7,592 nt of DNA from Verrucomicrobiota bacterium (GTDB lineage: Bacteria; Verrucomicrobiota; Verrucomicrobiia; Opitutales; Opitutaceae). Both the position numbers and the translations under genes were made by a program. Numbering within the stretch: position 1 is the stretch's first letter; every line of letters begins with the position of its first letter. The stretch lies in contig JAURJO010000169.1 of NCBI GenBank assembly GCA_030832235.1, positions 1 through 7,592 on the forward strand, read 5' to 3'. The notes under the pieces were generated by a model. That model had not been told where the DNA came from. It made no database searches and saw nothing but the letters and a program-made list of their open reading frames with translations. This document shows, piece by piece, positions 1-7,592 of this stretch.

Positions 1-843
1 AGCTCGATCTCGCTCGGGGTGAACGGCGGGATGATCCTCGGCGGAAGCTTCGCGGGCTATATGGCGGAGCAGCACGGATGGCGGACGGGATTCTGGGTGC
101 TCGGGATAGGCGGCGTCGCTCTCGCGCTGTTCTCGCGGCCGTTCATTGGAACGCCACCGGAAGTCAGGGTCGGGGCGGCCGCACCGCGGGCCTCGTGGGG
201 TGAAGCCCTGCGCTACCTCGCCGGAGTACCGAGCTACTGGGTGCTGGTGGGGGAATCGATGCTGTCGGGCCTCGGGAATTGGATCTTCCTCGGCTGGCTG
301 CCGCTGTACTTCAAAGAGCGGTTCGACCTCACCCTCGCGCAGGCGGGCTTCGCGGGAACGTTCACCCTTCAGATCTCGGTCATGCTCGGCGTCGTCGCCG
401 GCGGCTGGCTCTCGGACCGCGCGGCGGCCTCGGCACCGGAAAAGCGCATGCTCCTTTACGCGCTCTTCTATTTCGCGGCGGCTCCCTGCCTGCTGGTCTT
501 CCTCGGGCCGGCGACGCTTGCGACCACGGCCGTCGCGCTCGCCTCTTTCGCGTTCCTGCGCGGGATGGGCCAGGCGAACGACAGTCCGACGCAATGCGAG
601 ATCGTCCCGCCCCAGTTTCGCTCCACCGCCGTGGGGCTCATGAACACGATCTCAACCGCGGCCGGAGGTTCCGGGGTGTTTTTCGCCGGCTACCTCAAGC
701 AGTCCATGGGGCTTGCCGGGATCTTCGCCGCGATCTCCGGGCTTTTCGCGGTGGCGGGCGTCCTCTTGCTGACGGGTTACCTGCGCTTCATTCGCCGGGA
801 CGTCGCGCGCGCCCGCACCGTCTTCGGAGCGGAGATGGGCTGA
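1..843 (+). CDS. MFS transporter, C-terminal part (5' end outside window)
   Basis: The reading frame is open from base 1 to a TGA at 841-843, giving 280 visible residues. The GTG at 19 is internal and not the start. The visible part runs from about transmembrane helix 5 to helix 12 of a 12-helix inner-membrane carrier. An early glycine-rich helix (GVNGGMILGG, residues 6-15) resembles the helix-5 antiporter-type motif and is followed by the family-typical GWRTGFWVLG. A hydrophilic central loop spans about 47-77. Six further hydrophobic helices follow (about 78-103, 115-138, 149-168, 172-190, 208-231 and 238-264). Between helices 8 and 9 the motif GGWLSDR (134-140) is the C-half copy of the MFS loop signature. 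The look is that of proton- or sodium-coupled carriers for sugar acids or other organic anions (ACS-type), but the substrate cannot be read from the sequence. It converges on the aldolase gene, so the two are not co-transcribed. Confidence 0.88.
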   Translation, partial: SSISLGVNGGMILGGSFAGYMAEQHGWRTGFWVLGIGGVALALFSRPFIGTPPEVRVGAAAPRASWGEALRYLAGVPSYWVLVGESMLSGLGNWIFLGWLPLYFKERFDLTLAQAGFAGTFTLQISVMLGVVAGGWLSDRAAASAPEKRMLLYALFYFAAAPCLLVFLGPATLATTAVALASFAFLRGMGQANDSPTQCEIVPPQFRSTAVGLMNTISTAAGGSGVFFAGYLKQSMGLAGIFAAISGLFAVAGVLLLTGYLRFIRRDVARARTVFGAEMG

Positions 844-862
844 GGCGGCGGAAGCGACCCCC

Positions 863-1633
863 TCAGGCGAGAGCGGCCCGCGCGGCATCACGCGCGGTGC
901 GGAGTCCCTGCGAGACGCAGCGGAAATCACTGCTCACGTTGAACCAGTTGTAGCCGAGCGCGCGGTACTTCCCGACCTGATCGGCGGCACAGGGCAGTCC
1001 GGCGCGCTTGCCGTGCCGCGCGCAGACCGCGGCCACCTGCTCCACCACCGCGGCGACCGCGGGGCCGTTGAGCAATTCCGTCTGACCCAACCCGAGCGAG
1101 AGGTCGGCGGGGCCGACGAAGAGCGCGTCCACCCCGGGCAGCGCGGCGATGGCGTCGAGGTGCGGGACCACCTCGGGTTCCTCGACCTGCACGACGAGGA
1201 AAGTGTTCCGGTTGGCGTCGGCGATGTACTCCCCCAGCGGCATCCGGCCGAAGTCCGAGTCCGCGTGGATCACGTCCGCGCCGCGACGACCGGCCGGGGT
1301 GAACTTCATCGCAGCGACCACCTCGCGAACCTCGTCGGCATGACGCACGCGCGGCAGCATCAGACCGCGGGCGCCGGACTCGAGCAGCCAAAGCACGTCG
1401 GTGTAGTTGGCCGGCTTGACGCGCACGAGCGCGTCGGCGCCGCCGAGTCGGCAGGCCTGGATCAACGAGTAAACCACCGCGGGATCGGGACGCTTGTGCT
1501 CGAGGCAAAGCCAAACGGCGTCGAAACCGGATGACGCCACGAGCTCCACGAGCTCGGGGTCGGCGTAGCAGGCCTTGGCGGTGAGGATCGTCTCGCCGCG
1601 GGCGAGTTTCTGACGAACGAGGGAGGGAGGCAT
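863..1633 (-). CDS. HpcH/HpaI-family class II aldolase
   Basis: This 256-residue cytoplasmic protein has the normal family length (about 250-270). Members are divalent-metal-dependent (beta/alpha)8-barrel aldolases that cleave 2-keto-3-deoxy or 4-hydroxy-2-keto acids to pyruvate plus an aldehyde. Visible active-site residues match the HpaI pattern. His46 in LCLEH is the base/water-positioning histidine. Arg71 in ALVRVKP binds the substrate carboxylate. Glu151 in VVQVE and Asp177 in FVGPADLS are the metal ligands. The LESGARGLMLPRV stretch (84-96) is also family-typical. The usual Arg-rich loop after RRG is replaced by GADVIHADSDFGR, so the substrate may differ from the classic homoprotocatechuate-pathway aldolase. 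The ATG at 1633 fits the family N-terminus, although its leader (CCTCCTCC abutting ATG) contains no Shine-Dalgarno sequence. The TonB receptor stop lies 19 bp upstream on the same strand, so the two are probably one transcript. Exact substrate is unknown. Confidence 0.88.
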   Translation of the reverse strand: MPPSLVRQKLARGETILTAKACYADPELVELVASSGFDAVWLCLEHKRPDPAVVYSLIQACRLGGADALVRVKPANYTDVLWLLESGARGLMLPRVRHADEVREVVAAMKFTPAGRRGADVIHADSDFGRMPLGEYIADANRNTFLVVQVEEPEVVPHLDAIAALPGVDALFVGPADLSLGLGQTELLNGPAVAAVVEQVAAVCARHGKRAGLPCAADQVGKYRALGYNWFNVSSDFRCVSQGLRTARDAARAALA

Positions 1634-1652
1634 GGAGGAGGCGGACGGCTTT

Positions 1653-4600
1653 TCAGAACGTGCCCTTGAAACCGATCGTCCAGAGCGCGCCGTAATAGGT
1701 GTAGGTGCGCGGCCGGGTCCAGGCGGGGGCGTTCGCCGAGATGGTCACCAGCGGGCGCGGCTCGTTGGCGAGGTTGCGCACCGAGGCGTAAAGGGAGAAG
1801 CGCCGGTGGAGCCGGTACTCGATGTTGGCGTCCTGCACCATGCGCGTGTCCTGCGCGTCGTAGGTGCCCGCCGGCACGGTGGCGCTGACGGCCGCGAGGT
1901 TGGCGCGCTGCAAGCCGATGCGTGAGACGTTGTACCGCAGGAGAAAGCGGGCGGAGGCGTAGCTGGCGCCCCAGTTCAGGATGCGCGGCGAATAGCCCGA
2001 GAAATTTTCAGCACCCGCGCCGGCCACGGCGAGGTGCGTGCCGTTCACCCAGACCTGCAGACCGCGGGTCCACTTCGGAAGGGCGGCGAAGGGCTGGAGC
2101 GACTGCCGCCAGCTCCACTCCACCCCATCGAGGCGCACGGCATTGGACGAGTTCGTCTGGGTGATCACATCGTAGTCGAGGTAGTCGTCGGAAAGCCCCA
2201 TCTCGGCGAGCAGCGCGGGCGTCGCGTCCGTGCGACGTGAAACGAAGAAGCCGCGGATGTTCTTGCGGAACAGGCTGACCGCGAGCGTGGCTCCCTTCAC
2301 GCTGTAGGACTCGAGGCTGAGATCGTAATTATCGGCGGCCCATGGCTTGAGTCCGGCGTTGGTCGTGTTGATGACGCGGCTGGCCTCGACCGCGGTCGGG
2401 TCGGCGACGCTGCGCGACGGGATGATGAAACTCAGGTCCGGACGTCCGATGGTCGCGGCATAGGCGGCTCGGGCGACGAGGTTCTCGCTGAACGACCAGC
2501 TGGCGTTCATGCTCGGGTAGATGTCCCCGTAGGACTGGCGAGCGCGTGCCGCTCGCTCCTGATACTGGAGCCGCGCGAGCACCAAGGCGTCGGTGGAGAC
2601 TCGGACCGGCCGCCCCGCGGCGTCCCGGACCAGGTTTCCGGCCGCATCCTGCTGGTAGGTGGCGCGGATGTCGTTGAGCCCGCCGGTGCCGGCATCCTCG
2701 GTGCGCTCGTAGCGCGCACCGGCGACCAGCCAGAGCCGGTTGTCAAAGAGCCTCGTGTCCGCACGGAGGTAGGTCGCCGTGATGGTTTCTCGGAGATCCT
2801 GCGAACCGTTGACGCGGGAGGTGTGGTAGGAGGCCTCGTTGAGGACGAAGTAGGAAGGATTGGCTTTGAAGAGGTCGTAGAGCTTGCGCGGGTCGATCCA
2901 CTTCACCCGGTCGCCGTTGCGGAAACTCCGGGAATCGGAGTACGGCCCGTTGATGAGATCGTAGCTTCCGACCAGACGCTCGGGCGCGGCCGTTCCGAAC
3001 GTCGGCCGGAAGTTCCACGTGCGCGTCTCCACCCGCAGGTCGCGCTCGTTCCGCGAGAAGTCGACGCCCGCCATGAGGCGGGTGTGAGGGACGAACGGCA
3101 GGGCCCGGCTCGCGTTCAACTTCAGGGTGGTGAGGTCATTCGTCATCAGCGGCTCCTGCGGGGAGGTGACGCTGTTGAGCGTGTAAAGCCGGCCGTCAGT
3201 CGGGTCGACCGGCTGGCCCGCGCGTGTGGCGCGAATCGTGGGCGGCGTGCCCAGTCTCTGCTGGCCGAAGTTGTCGGCGCGGAGCACGAGTCCGGTGAGC
3301 GTGGCGCTGACGGTCCCAAAATACTCGTGACCGGGCTGCGCGCTGAGGGTCTGGCGGCGCGAATGGGAGCGGGCGAACGTGGCCGCCGTCTTCCAGCCGC
3401 CGAAGTCGCCGCGGTGACCGAGGGAGGTGTGCCAGGTGCGCTTCAGCTGTTCGCGATAGGTGTTGGCGAGCGTGGTGCTGCCGGCACCGACGCCGGCGGT
3501 ATTGGCCGGCGCCCCCTGCGTGAAGTTCTCCCCGCCGGTGGCGCCAGCGCCATACGCCTGCGTGTACGTGCCGATGCGCGTGTGCACGTCGTCCGTGGTA
3601 ACCTGAAAGGTCCCGAAGAACGAGTGGCCGGGCGAAGGGCGCCAGTCGGCCCGCACGGAGGCGACCTCGCGGTCGCGCACCGCGATCTGCGCGGCGACCG
3701 AACTCTGCGTTTGCACGAGGGCGACCCGGTTCCACGTCGGGGCCAGGTTGTCCTTGTCCTCCCAGCGCGCGTTGTGCCCCACGTTCAGGGTGAGGGCCAG
3801 GCGCGGGTTGATCGGACGGACGTAGTTCAGGTCGAAACCGGGCCGGAAATGGGCGCCGCCCGTGCCGGCGTCGGCCCCGCCGCGGCGGAGAAGTTCCCGG
3901 CCCAGCATCGTCACCGGCTCGATGCTGGTGAGCAGGCCGAAGACGCTGTAATTGAGCTGCGGATCACGGCGGGCAAAGCCGCTCTTGCCGACGACGTTGA
4001 TCATGCCGCCGACCGCGTTCGCGGGCATGTCCGGCGTGGGCACCTTGGTCACCTCGATGCGGTCCATGTTGGCGACGTTGGACGCCGTGAAGCTCGCGCC
4101 GCGGCCGGCGGGGCCGTCGGTCGAGAGCTCGACGCCGTCGACCAGCAGCAACGTGCCGCTGCCGGGCATGCCGCGGATGGAGGCGGCCGAAGGGATCGCG
4201 GGTGTCATGGCGACCTCGATGCCGGGCACGAACTTGAGGAATTCACCGGGGTTGCCGTCACCGAGGTCCCCGAATTCCTCGAACGCGATCACGTTCTTGA
4301 TGTTGGGCGCGACTCGCTGCTCCTGCAGAGCGGCCGACTGGGCGTTGAGCTCACGCTCCGCCACGGTGAACGCCTCCAGCACCACGGCCTCCGCCGGCCG
4401 CGGGACAGCCGGACCCGCGGAAGCGGCACGCCCCCCGAGGTCAAAGTCGCGCCGCGCGGTCGCACCCGCCGCCACCCGCACGCGCTCCGACTGCTGACCG
4501 AGGCCCGCGACCGACGCGCGCACCAGCACCTCGCCCGCCGGGACACCCGACAGGCGGTACTCGCCGCTCTCGTTGGTGAACACCTCAAGCACCGTGCCTT

Positions 4601-4787
4601 CGACGACGACGCGCACGTTGTTAAGATAAATACCGGCGGCGGAGTTGGCCACGCGCCCCTCGACCAAACCGGTGGAGGCGGATTGCGCATGGAGACCGGC
4701 GGCGCCGGCGATCACGAGAGCCAGCAGGAAAACGGCGGCGGGGAACCCGCGTTGGCGCGACGGAGCGGAAGGCATAGGTTCAGGCAT
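1653..4787 (-). CDS. TonB-dependent outer-membrane receptor with carboxypeptidase-regulatory-like N-terminal domain
   Basis: This is an energy-dependent outer-membrane transporter of 1044 residues if started at the ATG at 4787. An ATG at 4775 is equally possible, and neither has a clear ribosome binding site. An ATG at 4880 would put about 31 extra residues before the signal peptide and is unlikely. In order: a signal peptide (RQR, then a hydrophobic core to about residue 32, likely cleaved after HAQ at 35); a beta-sandwich CarboxypepD_reg-like domain (about 40-118); a candidate TonB box, VLEAFTV (136-142); a plug (about 150-270) with FGDLGDGNPGEFLKFVPG, SIRGMPGSGTLLLVDG, MDRIEVTKVPTPDMPANAVGG; then a 22-strand-type barrel to the C-terminal FKGTF. 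The final Phe is the usual BAM recognition residue. Receptors of this build are numerous in Opitutaceae and usually import glycans or other large substrates. The ligand here is unknown. No frameshift is seen. Confidence 0.92.
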   Translation of the reverse strand: MPEPMPSAPSRQRGFPAAVFLLALVIAGAAGLHAQSASTGLVEGRVANSAAGIYLNNVRVVVEGTVLEVFTNESGEYRLSGVPAGEVLVRASVAGLGQQSERVRVAAGATARRDFDLGGRAASAGPAVPRPAEAVVLEAFTVAERELNAQSAALQEQRVAPNIKNVIAFEEFGDLGDGNPGEFLKFVPGIEVAMTPAIPSAASIRGMPGSGTLLLVDGVELSTDGPAGRGASFTASNVANMDRIEVTKVPTPDMPANAVGGMINVVGKSGFARRDPQLNYSVFGLLTSIEPVTMLGRELLRRGGADAGTGGAHFRPGFDLNYVRPINPRLALTLNVGHNARWEDKDNLAPTWNRVALVQTQSSVAAQIAVRDREVASVRADWRPSPGHSFFGTFQVTTDDVHTRIGTYTQAYGAGATGGENFTQGAPANTAGVGAGSTTLANTYREQLKRTWHTSLGHRGDFGGWKTAATFARSHSRRQTLSAQPGHEYFGTVSATLTGLVLRADNFGQQRLGTPPTIRATRAGQPVDPTDGRLYTLNSVTSPQEPLMTNDLTTLKLNASRALPFVPHTRLMAGVDFSRNERDLRVETRTWNFRPTFGTAAPERLVGSYDLINGPYSDSRSFRNGDRVKWIDPRKLYDLFKANPSYFVLNEASYHTSRVNGSQDLRETITATYLRADTRLFDNRLWLVAGARYERTEDAGTGGLNDIRATYQQDAAGNLVRDAAGRPVRVSTDALVLARLQYQERAARARQSYGDIYPSMNASWSFSENLVARAAYAATIGRPDLSFIIPSRSVADPTAVEASRVINTTNAGLKPWAADNYDLSLESYSVKGATLAVSLFRKNIRGFFVSRRTDATPALLAEMGLSDDYLDYDVITQTNSSNAVRLDGVEWSWRQSLQPFAALPKWTRGLQVWVNGTHLAVAGAGAENFSGYSPRILNWGASYASARFLLRYNVSRIGLQRANLAAVSATVPAGTYDAQDTRMVQDANIEYRLHRRFSLYASVRNLANEPRPLVTISANAPAWTRPRTYTYYGALWTIGFKGTF

Positions 4788-4917
4788 GAAGGGGGATGAG
4801 GATTTTCGTGACGCTGCGGTAAGGCACAGAAGAGCAGACGATCGAAGCTCCGAGAAAACGGGCCGGCGATGCGGAAACACAGCCGCTGCCCGGAAGAAGG
4901 ATCGGTCGGCCTGGCGC
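4788..4917 (-). other. Intergenic region between larC and the TonB receptor gene; presumed leader/promoter of the receptor-aldolase unit
   Basis: This 130-bp stretch is the only sizeable non-coding gap in the window. It follows the larC stop codon (4918-4920) and precedes the receptor start. I see no convincing -35/-10 pair and no purine-rich ribosome binding site. The bases just before the receptor ATG read CATCCCCCTTC on the minus strand. It would have to hold any separate promoter for the receptor and aldolase and any terminator of the lar operon. A weak hairpin followed by TTTT is listed separately. If neither is used, lar and receptor genes would share one transcript. Confidence 0.5.
4855..4892 (-). 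terminator. Weak candidate intrinsic terminator after larC
   Basis: On the minus strand, CGGGC (4892-4888) can pair with GCCCG (4863-4859). Nested inside are GCGG and CCGC (4886-4883 with 4874-4871). The hairpin is followed directly by TTTT (4858-4855). The stem is interrupted by a single A on one side and a 7-base bulge on the other, and the T-run is short. Such a structure is not rare by chance at this GC content. It lies 26 bp past the larC stop codon, which is the right place for a terminator. Confidence 0.25.
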
Positions 4918-6167
4918 CTAACCGTCTTGGCCGCCCGGGGGATTTTCGCGCCGGCGACGGACTTCCTCGAACTCGGGCTTGGACTTCAGTTCCTCGCCGG
5001 TCGTGGTTAGGCCGACCTTGTGGGTCACGGGGCCGCCGGGGCCGGGGCGGGTCTCGAAGCGGCGGTCGAGCTTGAGGCGATCCCACGGGCGGTGGCGCAG
5101 GCCGAAGGTCGTGCTGTGGCGCAGGAACCAGTCGGCGAGACGCGGAAAGTCCTCCTCCGCCGTGAGAAACTGCAGGCAGGTGAGCGGCCGGCCCTTTTTT
5201 CCGGTCGCAGGCGTGAGCCACACATCGAGCGCGCCCTGCGCGAGCAGCCGCTCCGCGAGCCATGCGATGTTCTCGCCGGTGTCGTCGTCGATGTTCGCCG
5301 CGACCTCGATCACGCGGTCTGTGAGGTAAGGGAGCGCCGCGGCGGCGGGGGCGCTGGTCTCCTCGAGCAAGGCGACGCGGAAAACATTGGGGAACTCCCC
5401 GAGCTCGAGCGTCCCCGCGCCGAGACCTTGGGCACGCACCACGCCGGCCGGCCAGCCGTCGCGGAACTCCGGCGCAAGGGCCTTCAGGATCGCGATTCCG
5501 GTGGGCGTGGAGAGCTCGATGTTCTCACGGGCGATCCCGGCCGGCACCGGCGCGACCGGCAGGCCTGACAGGAGCCGCGCGCTCGCCGGCGGCGGCACCG
5601 GATGGCGGCCATGCTGCATCCGCACGAAACCGCGTCCCGGACGGATCGGCGTCGCGATCACCCGTTCGGCGCGAACCTTTTCGACGCACCACGCCGCCAG
5701 CACCACGTCGACCACCGAGTCAGGCAGGCCGATCTCGTGGAACGCCACCTCTCCCACCGCCATGCCGTGCGCGGCGGCCTCGGCTTCGGCAATGAGCCGG
5801 AAAATTTCCCGGGCCCGGGCCCGGACTCCCTCGGGGAGATCCGCTTTCGTGAGCCTCCGGTCGATGTCGGCGTGTCGCGTGTGCTGATGATGAGCCGGAG
5901 CGTCGACAACGAGATGCGTCTCCTGCTCGGCGGGATCCAACGGCGCCGCGACGGACTCCGAGGTGGCGGAAGGATCCACCACCCGCAGGTGCGTGGCCCG
6001 CATCTGCGCGCGCATCACCGGAGTGATTTCCACTCGCACCGCCGGCCAGCCGAGCCGCGCGGGCACGGCGGCGAGCTCCGCCGCGGTGACCAGCCCGGCG
6101 TCGACGAACGCGGCGGCGAACATGTCCCCCGCCACGCCCGAAACGCTCTCGAGTAAAAGGATCCGGC

Positions 6168-6171
<4 letters not shown>
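4918..6171 (-). CDS. larC: LarC-type nickel insertion protein (NPN cofactor cyclometallase), divergent
   Basis: LarC uses CTP to insert nickel into the bis-thiocarboxylated pyridinium mononucleotide, the last step of NPN cofactor synthesis. The 417 residues match the usual length of about 400-420. Family hallmarks in order: SVSGVAGDMFAAAFVDAG (9-26); a His-rich metal-type segment HHQHTRHADI (94-103); the EVAFHEIG...DSVVDVV block (141-157); GRGFVRMQHGRHPVPPPA (179-196); ELSTPTGIAILKAL (219-232); NIDDDTGEN (293-301); and GKKGRP (324-329). Where most LarC proteins have NIDDMTPE and MKKNRP-like motifs, this one has NIDDDTGE and GKKGRP. Its C-terminus stops in an Arg/Gly-rich tail shortly after KSKPEFEEVR, where many homologues carry another helix. 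Here one uninterrupted frame spans the N- and C-terminal parts, which in Lactiplantibacillus plantarum are joined by frameshifting. The start ATG overlaps the larB stop (ATGA), giving translational coupling. Confidence 0.88.
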
Positions 6172-6952
<781 letters not shown>

Positions 6953-6956
<4 letters not shown>

Positions 6957-7592
6957 GAAGATTTTGGCCGGCTCGTACCCCCGCCCGTCCGGTAGCCGGC
7001 AAGATCGAGCGTCACCCATGCGTAGCCGCGGGCACGCGCCGCCTCCTGCAACGCATCCCGGACCGTCAGAACGGCCGGCATCTCCGCCGGGTCGGCCTCG
7101 ACGCGCAACCAACGTGCACCGCCATGCTCGTGCAGGCGCACCCGGAAGACGCGCAGGCCCGCAGCCCGCAGCATCTCCTCGAGATCCTCGACATCGCGGA
7201 GTTTCGCCGGCGTTACGGCGACCCCGGTCATGAGCCGCGAACTCAGGCATGGGCTTGCCGGTTTGTCGGCCAGCGGCAATCCGGCGGCGCGCATCAATTG
7301 CCGGATTTCGTCCTTGGTGAGCCCGGCCTCGTCGAGCGGCGCGATGATCTCGTTTTCCTTGGCGGCGCGATGGCCCGGCCGGAAGTCGCCGCGGTCGGAC
7401 GCGTTGTAACCGTACGCGATCGCCCCGTAGCCAAGCCGCGCGGCCAGGTCGTGGCTGAGGCGGAAGAGCTCGGTCTTGCAGTGGTAGCAGCGGTCGAGGT
7501 CGTTGCGGAGATAGGCGGGATTGGCGAACTCGGCGGTTTCCTCCCAGCGGTGCTCGGCCCCGACGAGAGCGGCGAACCGCGCGGCGTCCTCA
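6953..7592 (-). CDS. larE: LarE, ATP-dependent sulfur transferase of NPN cofactor synthesis (N-terminus outside window)
   Basis: LarE adenylates the pyridinium dicarboxylate mononucleotide and supplies sulfur to convert its two carboxylates to thiocarboxylates. The frame is open to the right edge. The last 212 residues are visible, and about 60, including the PP-loop ATP site, are missing. Visible hallmarks (numbered from the first full codon at 7591) are RCYHCK (34-39), AYGYNASDRGDFRPGHRAAKE (59-79, split by family spacing), PLDEAGLTKDEIRQL (85-99) and DKPASPCLSSR (109-119). Cys115 of that last motif is in the position of Cys176 of the L. plantarum enzyme, the cysteine that gives up its sulfur and becomes dehydroalanine. 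The C-terminus VTLDLAGYRTGG is also family-typical. No cysteine follows Cys115, so visible cysteines are 35, 38 and 115 only. It is the first of the three genes in this window's lar operon. Confidence 0.93.

Noticed and set aside
878..897. The 7-bp GC hairpin as a true intrinsic terminator
   Set aside because: It lies inside coding sequence, lacks a T-run on either strand, and such GC palindromes occur by chance at this composition.
2823..4799. A 658-codon open frame on the plus strand opposite the TonB receptor gene
   Set aside because: Its translation is rich in Arg, Gly, Val and Ala with no recognisable domain. It lies antisense to a well-supported receptor. Long antisense frames are expected in high-GC genes.
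4788..4880. An upstream ATG at 4880 extending the receptor by 31 residues
   Set aside because: It would place a non-hydrophobic leader before an otherwise classic signal peptide, and the family N-terminus begins near 4787/4775.
4712..5263. A minus-strand 183-codon frame overlapping the end of larC and the receptor start, considered as a frameshifted LarC tail
   Set aside because: The translation is Pro/Arg-rich and contains no LarC C-terminal helix motif. I saw no evidence that shifting frame restores the family sequence.
5602..6156. A plus-strand 184-codon frame opposite larC, with His/Arg-rich sequence
   Set aside because: It is the antisense shadow of larC and has no recognisable motif. 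The His and Arg content simply reflects codon complementarity.
6957..7250. An ATG at 7250 extending LarB to 360 residues
   Set aside because: The extra residues are a shadow of larE in another frame and show no LarB similarity. The start at 6956 fits family length and the ATGA overlap.

Overview
The window most likely comes from a high-GC member of the Verrucomicrobiota, close to Opitutus (family Opitutaceae). The main evidence is the large TonB-dependent receptor. Its N-terminal region (a carboxypeptidase-regulatory-like domain, then an FGDLGDGNPGEFLKFVPG plug segment, with a terminal Phe) is the form I associate with the expanded receptor families of that group. GC is high throughout, and start codons lack clear Shine-Dalgarno sequences. 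The taxonomic call is pattern recognition and was not tested by a search.

Layout from left to right. Positions 1-843 (+) hold the C-terminal part of a major facilitator superfamily transporter that begins outside the window. It converges, across a 19-bp gap, on a minus-strand HpcH/HpaI-family aldolase (863-1633). Only 19 bp upstream of the aldolase, on the same strand, lies the gene for a roughly 1040-residue TonB-dependent outer-membrane receptor (1653-4787). A 130-bp gap (4788-4917) separates the receptor from a tightly packed minus-strand operon for the nickel-pincer nucleotide (NPN) cofactor. In transcription order this is larE (truncated by the right edge, 6953-7592), larB (6168-6956) and larC (4918-6171). 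Both lar junctions are 4-base ATGA overlaps, the classic arrangement for translational coupling.

Function. The Lar proteins would convert nicotinic acid adenine dinucleotide into NPN: LarB carboxylates and hydrolyses it, LarE installs the sulfurs, and LarC inserts nickel using CTP. NPN is the cofactor of lactate racemase (LarA) and related 2-hydroxy-acid racemases/epimerases. No LarA-like gene is visible, so the client enzyme lies outside the window. The receptor, aldolase and MFS carrier look like parts of a nutrient route: outer-membrane uptake, inner-membrane transport, and retro-aldol cleavage of a 2-keto acid. Whether this route and the NPN operon serve one substrate cannot be decided here. 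All five intact or partial minus-strand and plus-strand genes look functional, and I found no insertion sequence, CRISPR array, tRNA or rRNA. The window is largely recognisable biology. The points most worth a second look are the divergent LarC, the lar operon without its client, and the unusual pyrimidine-rich leader of the aldolase.
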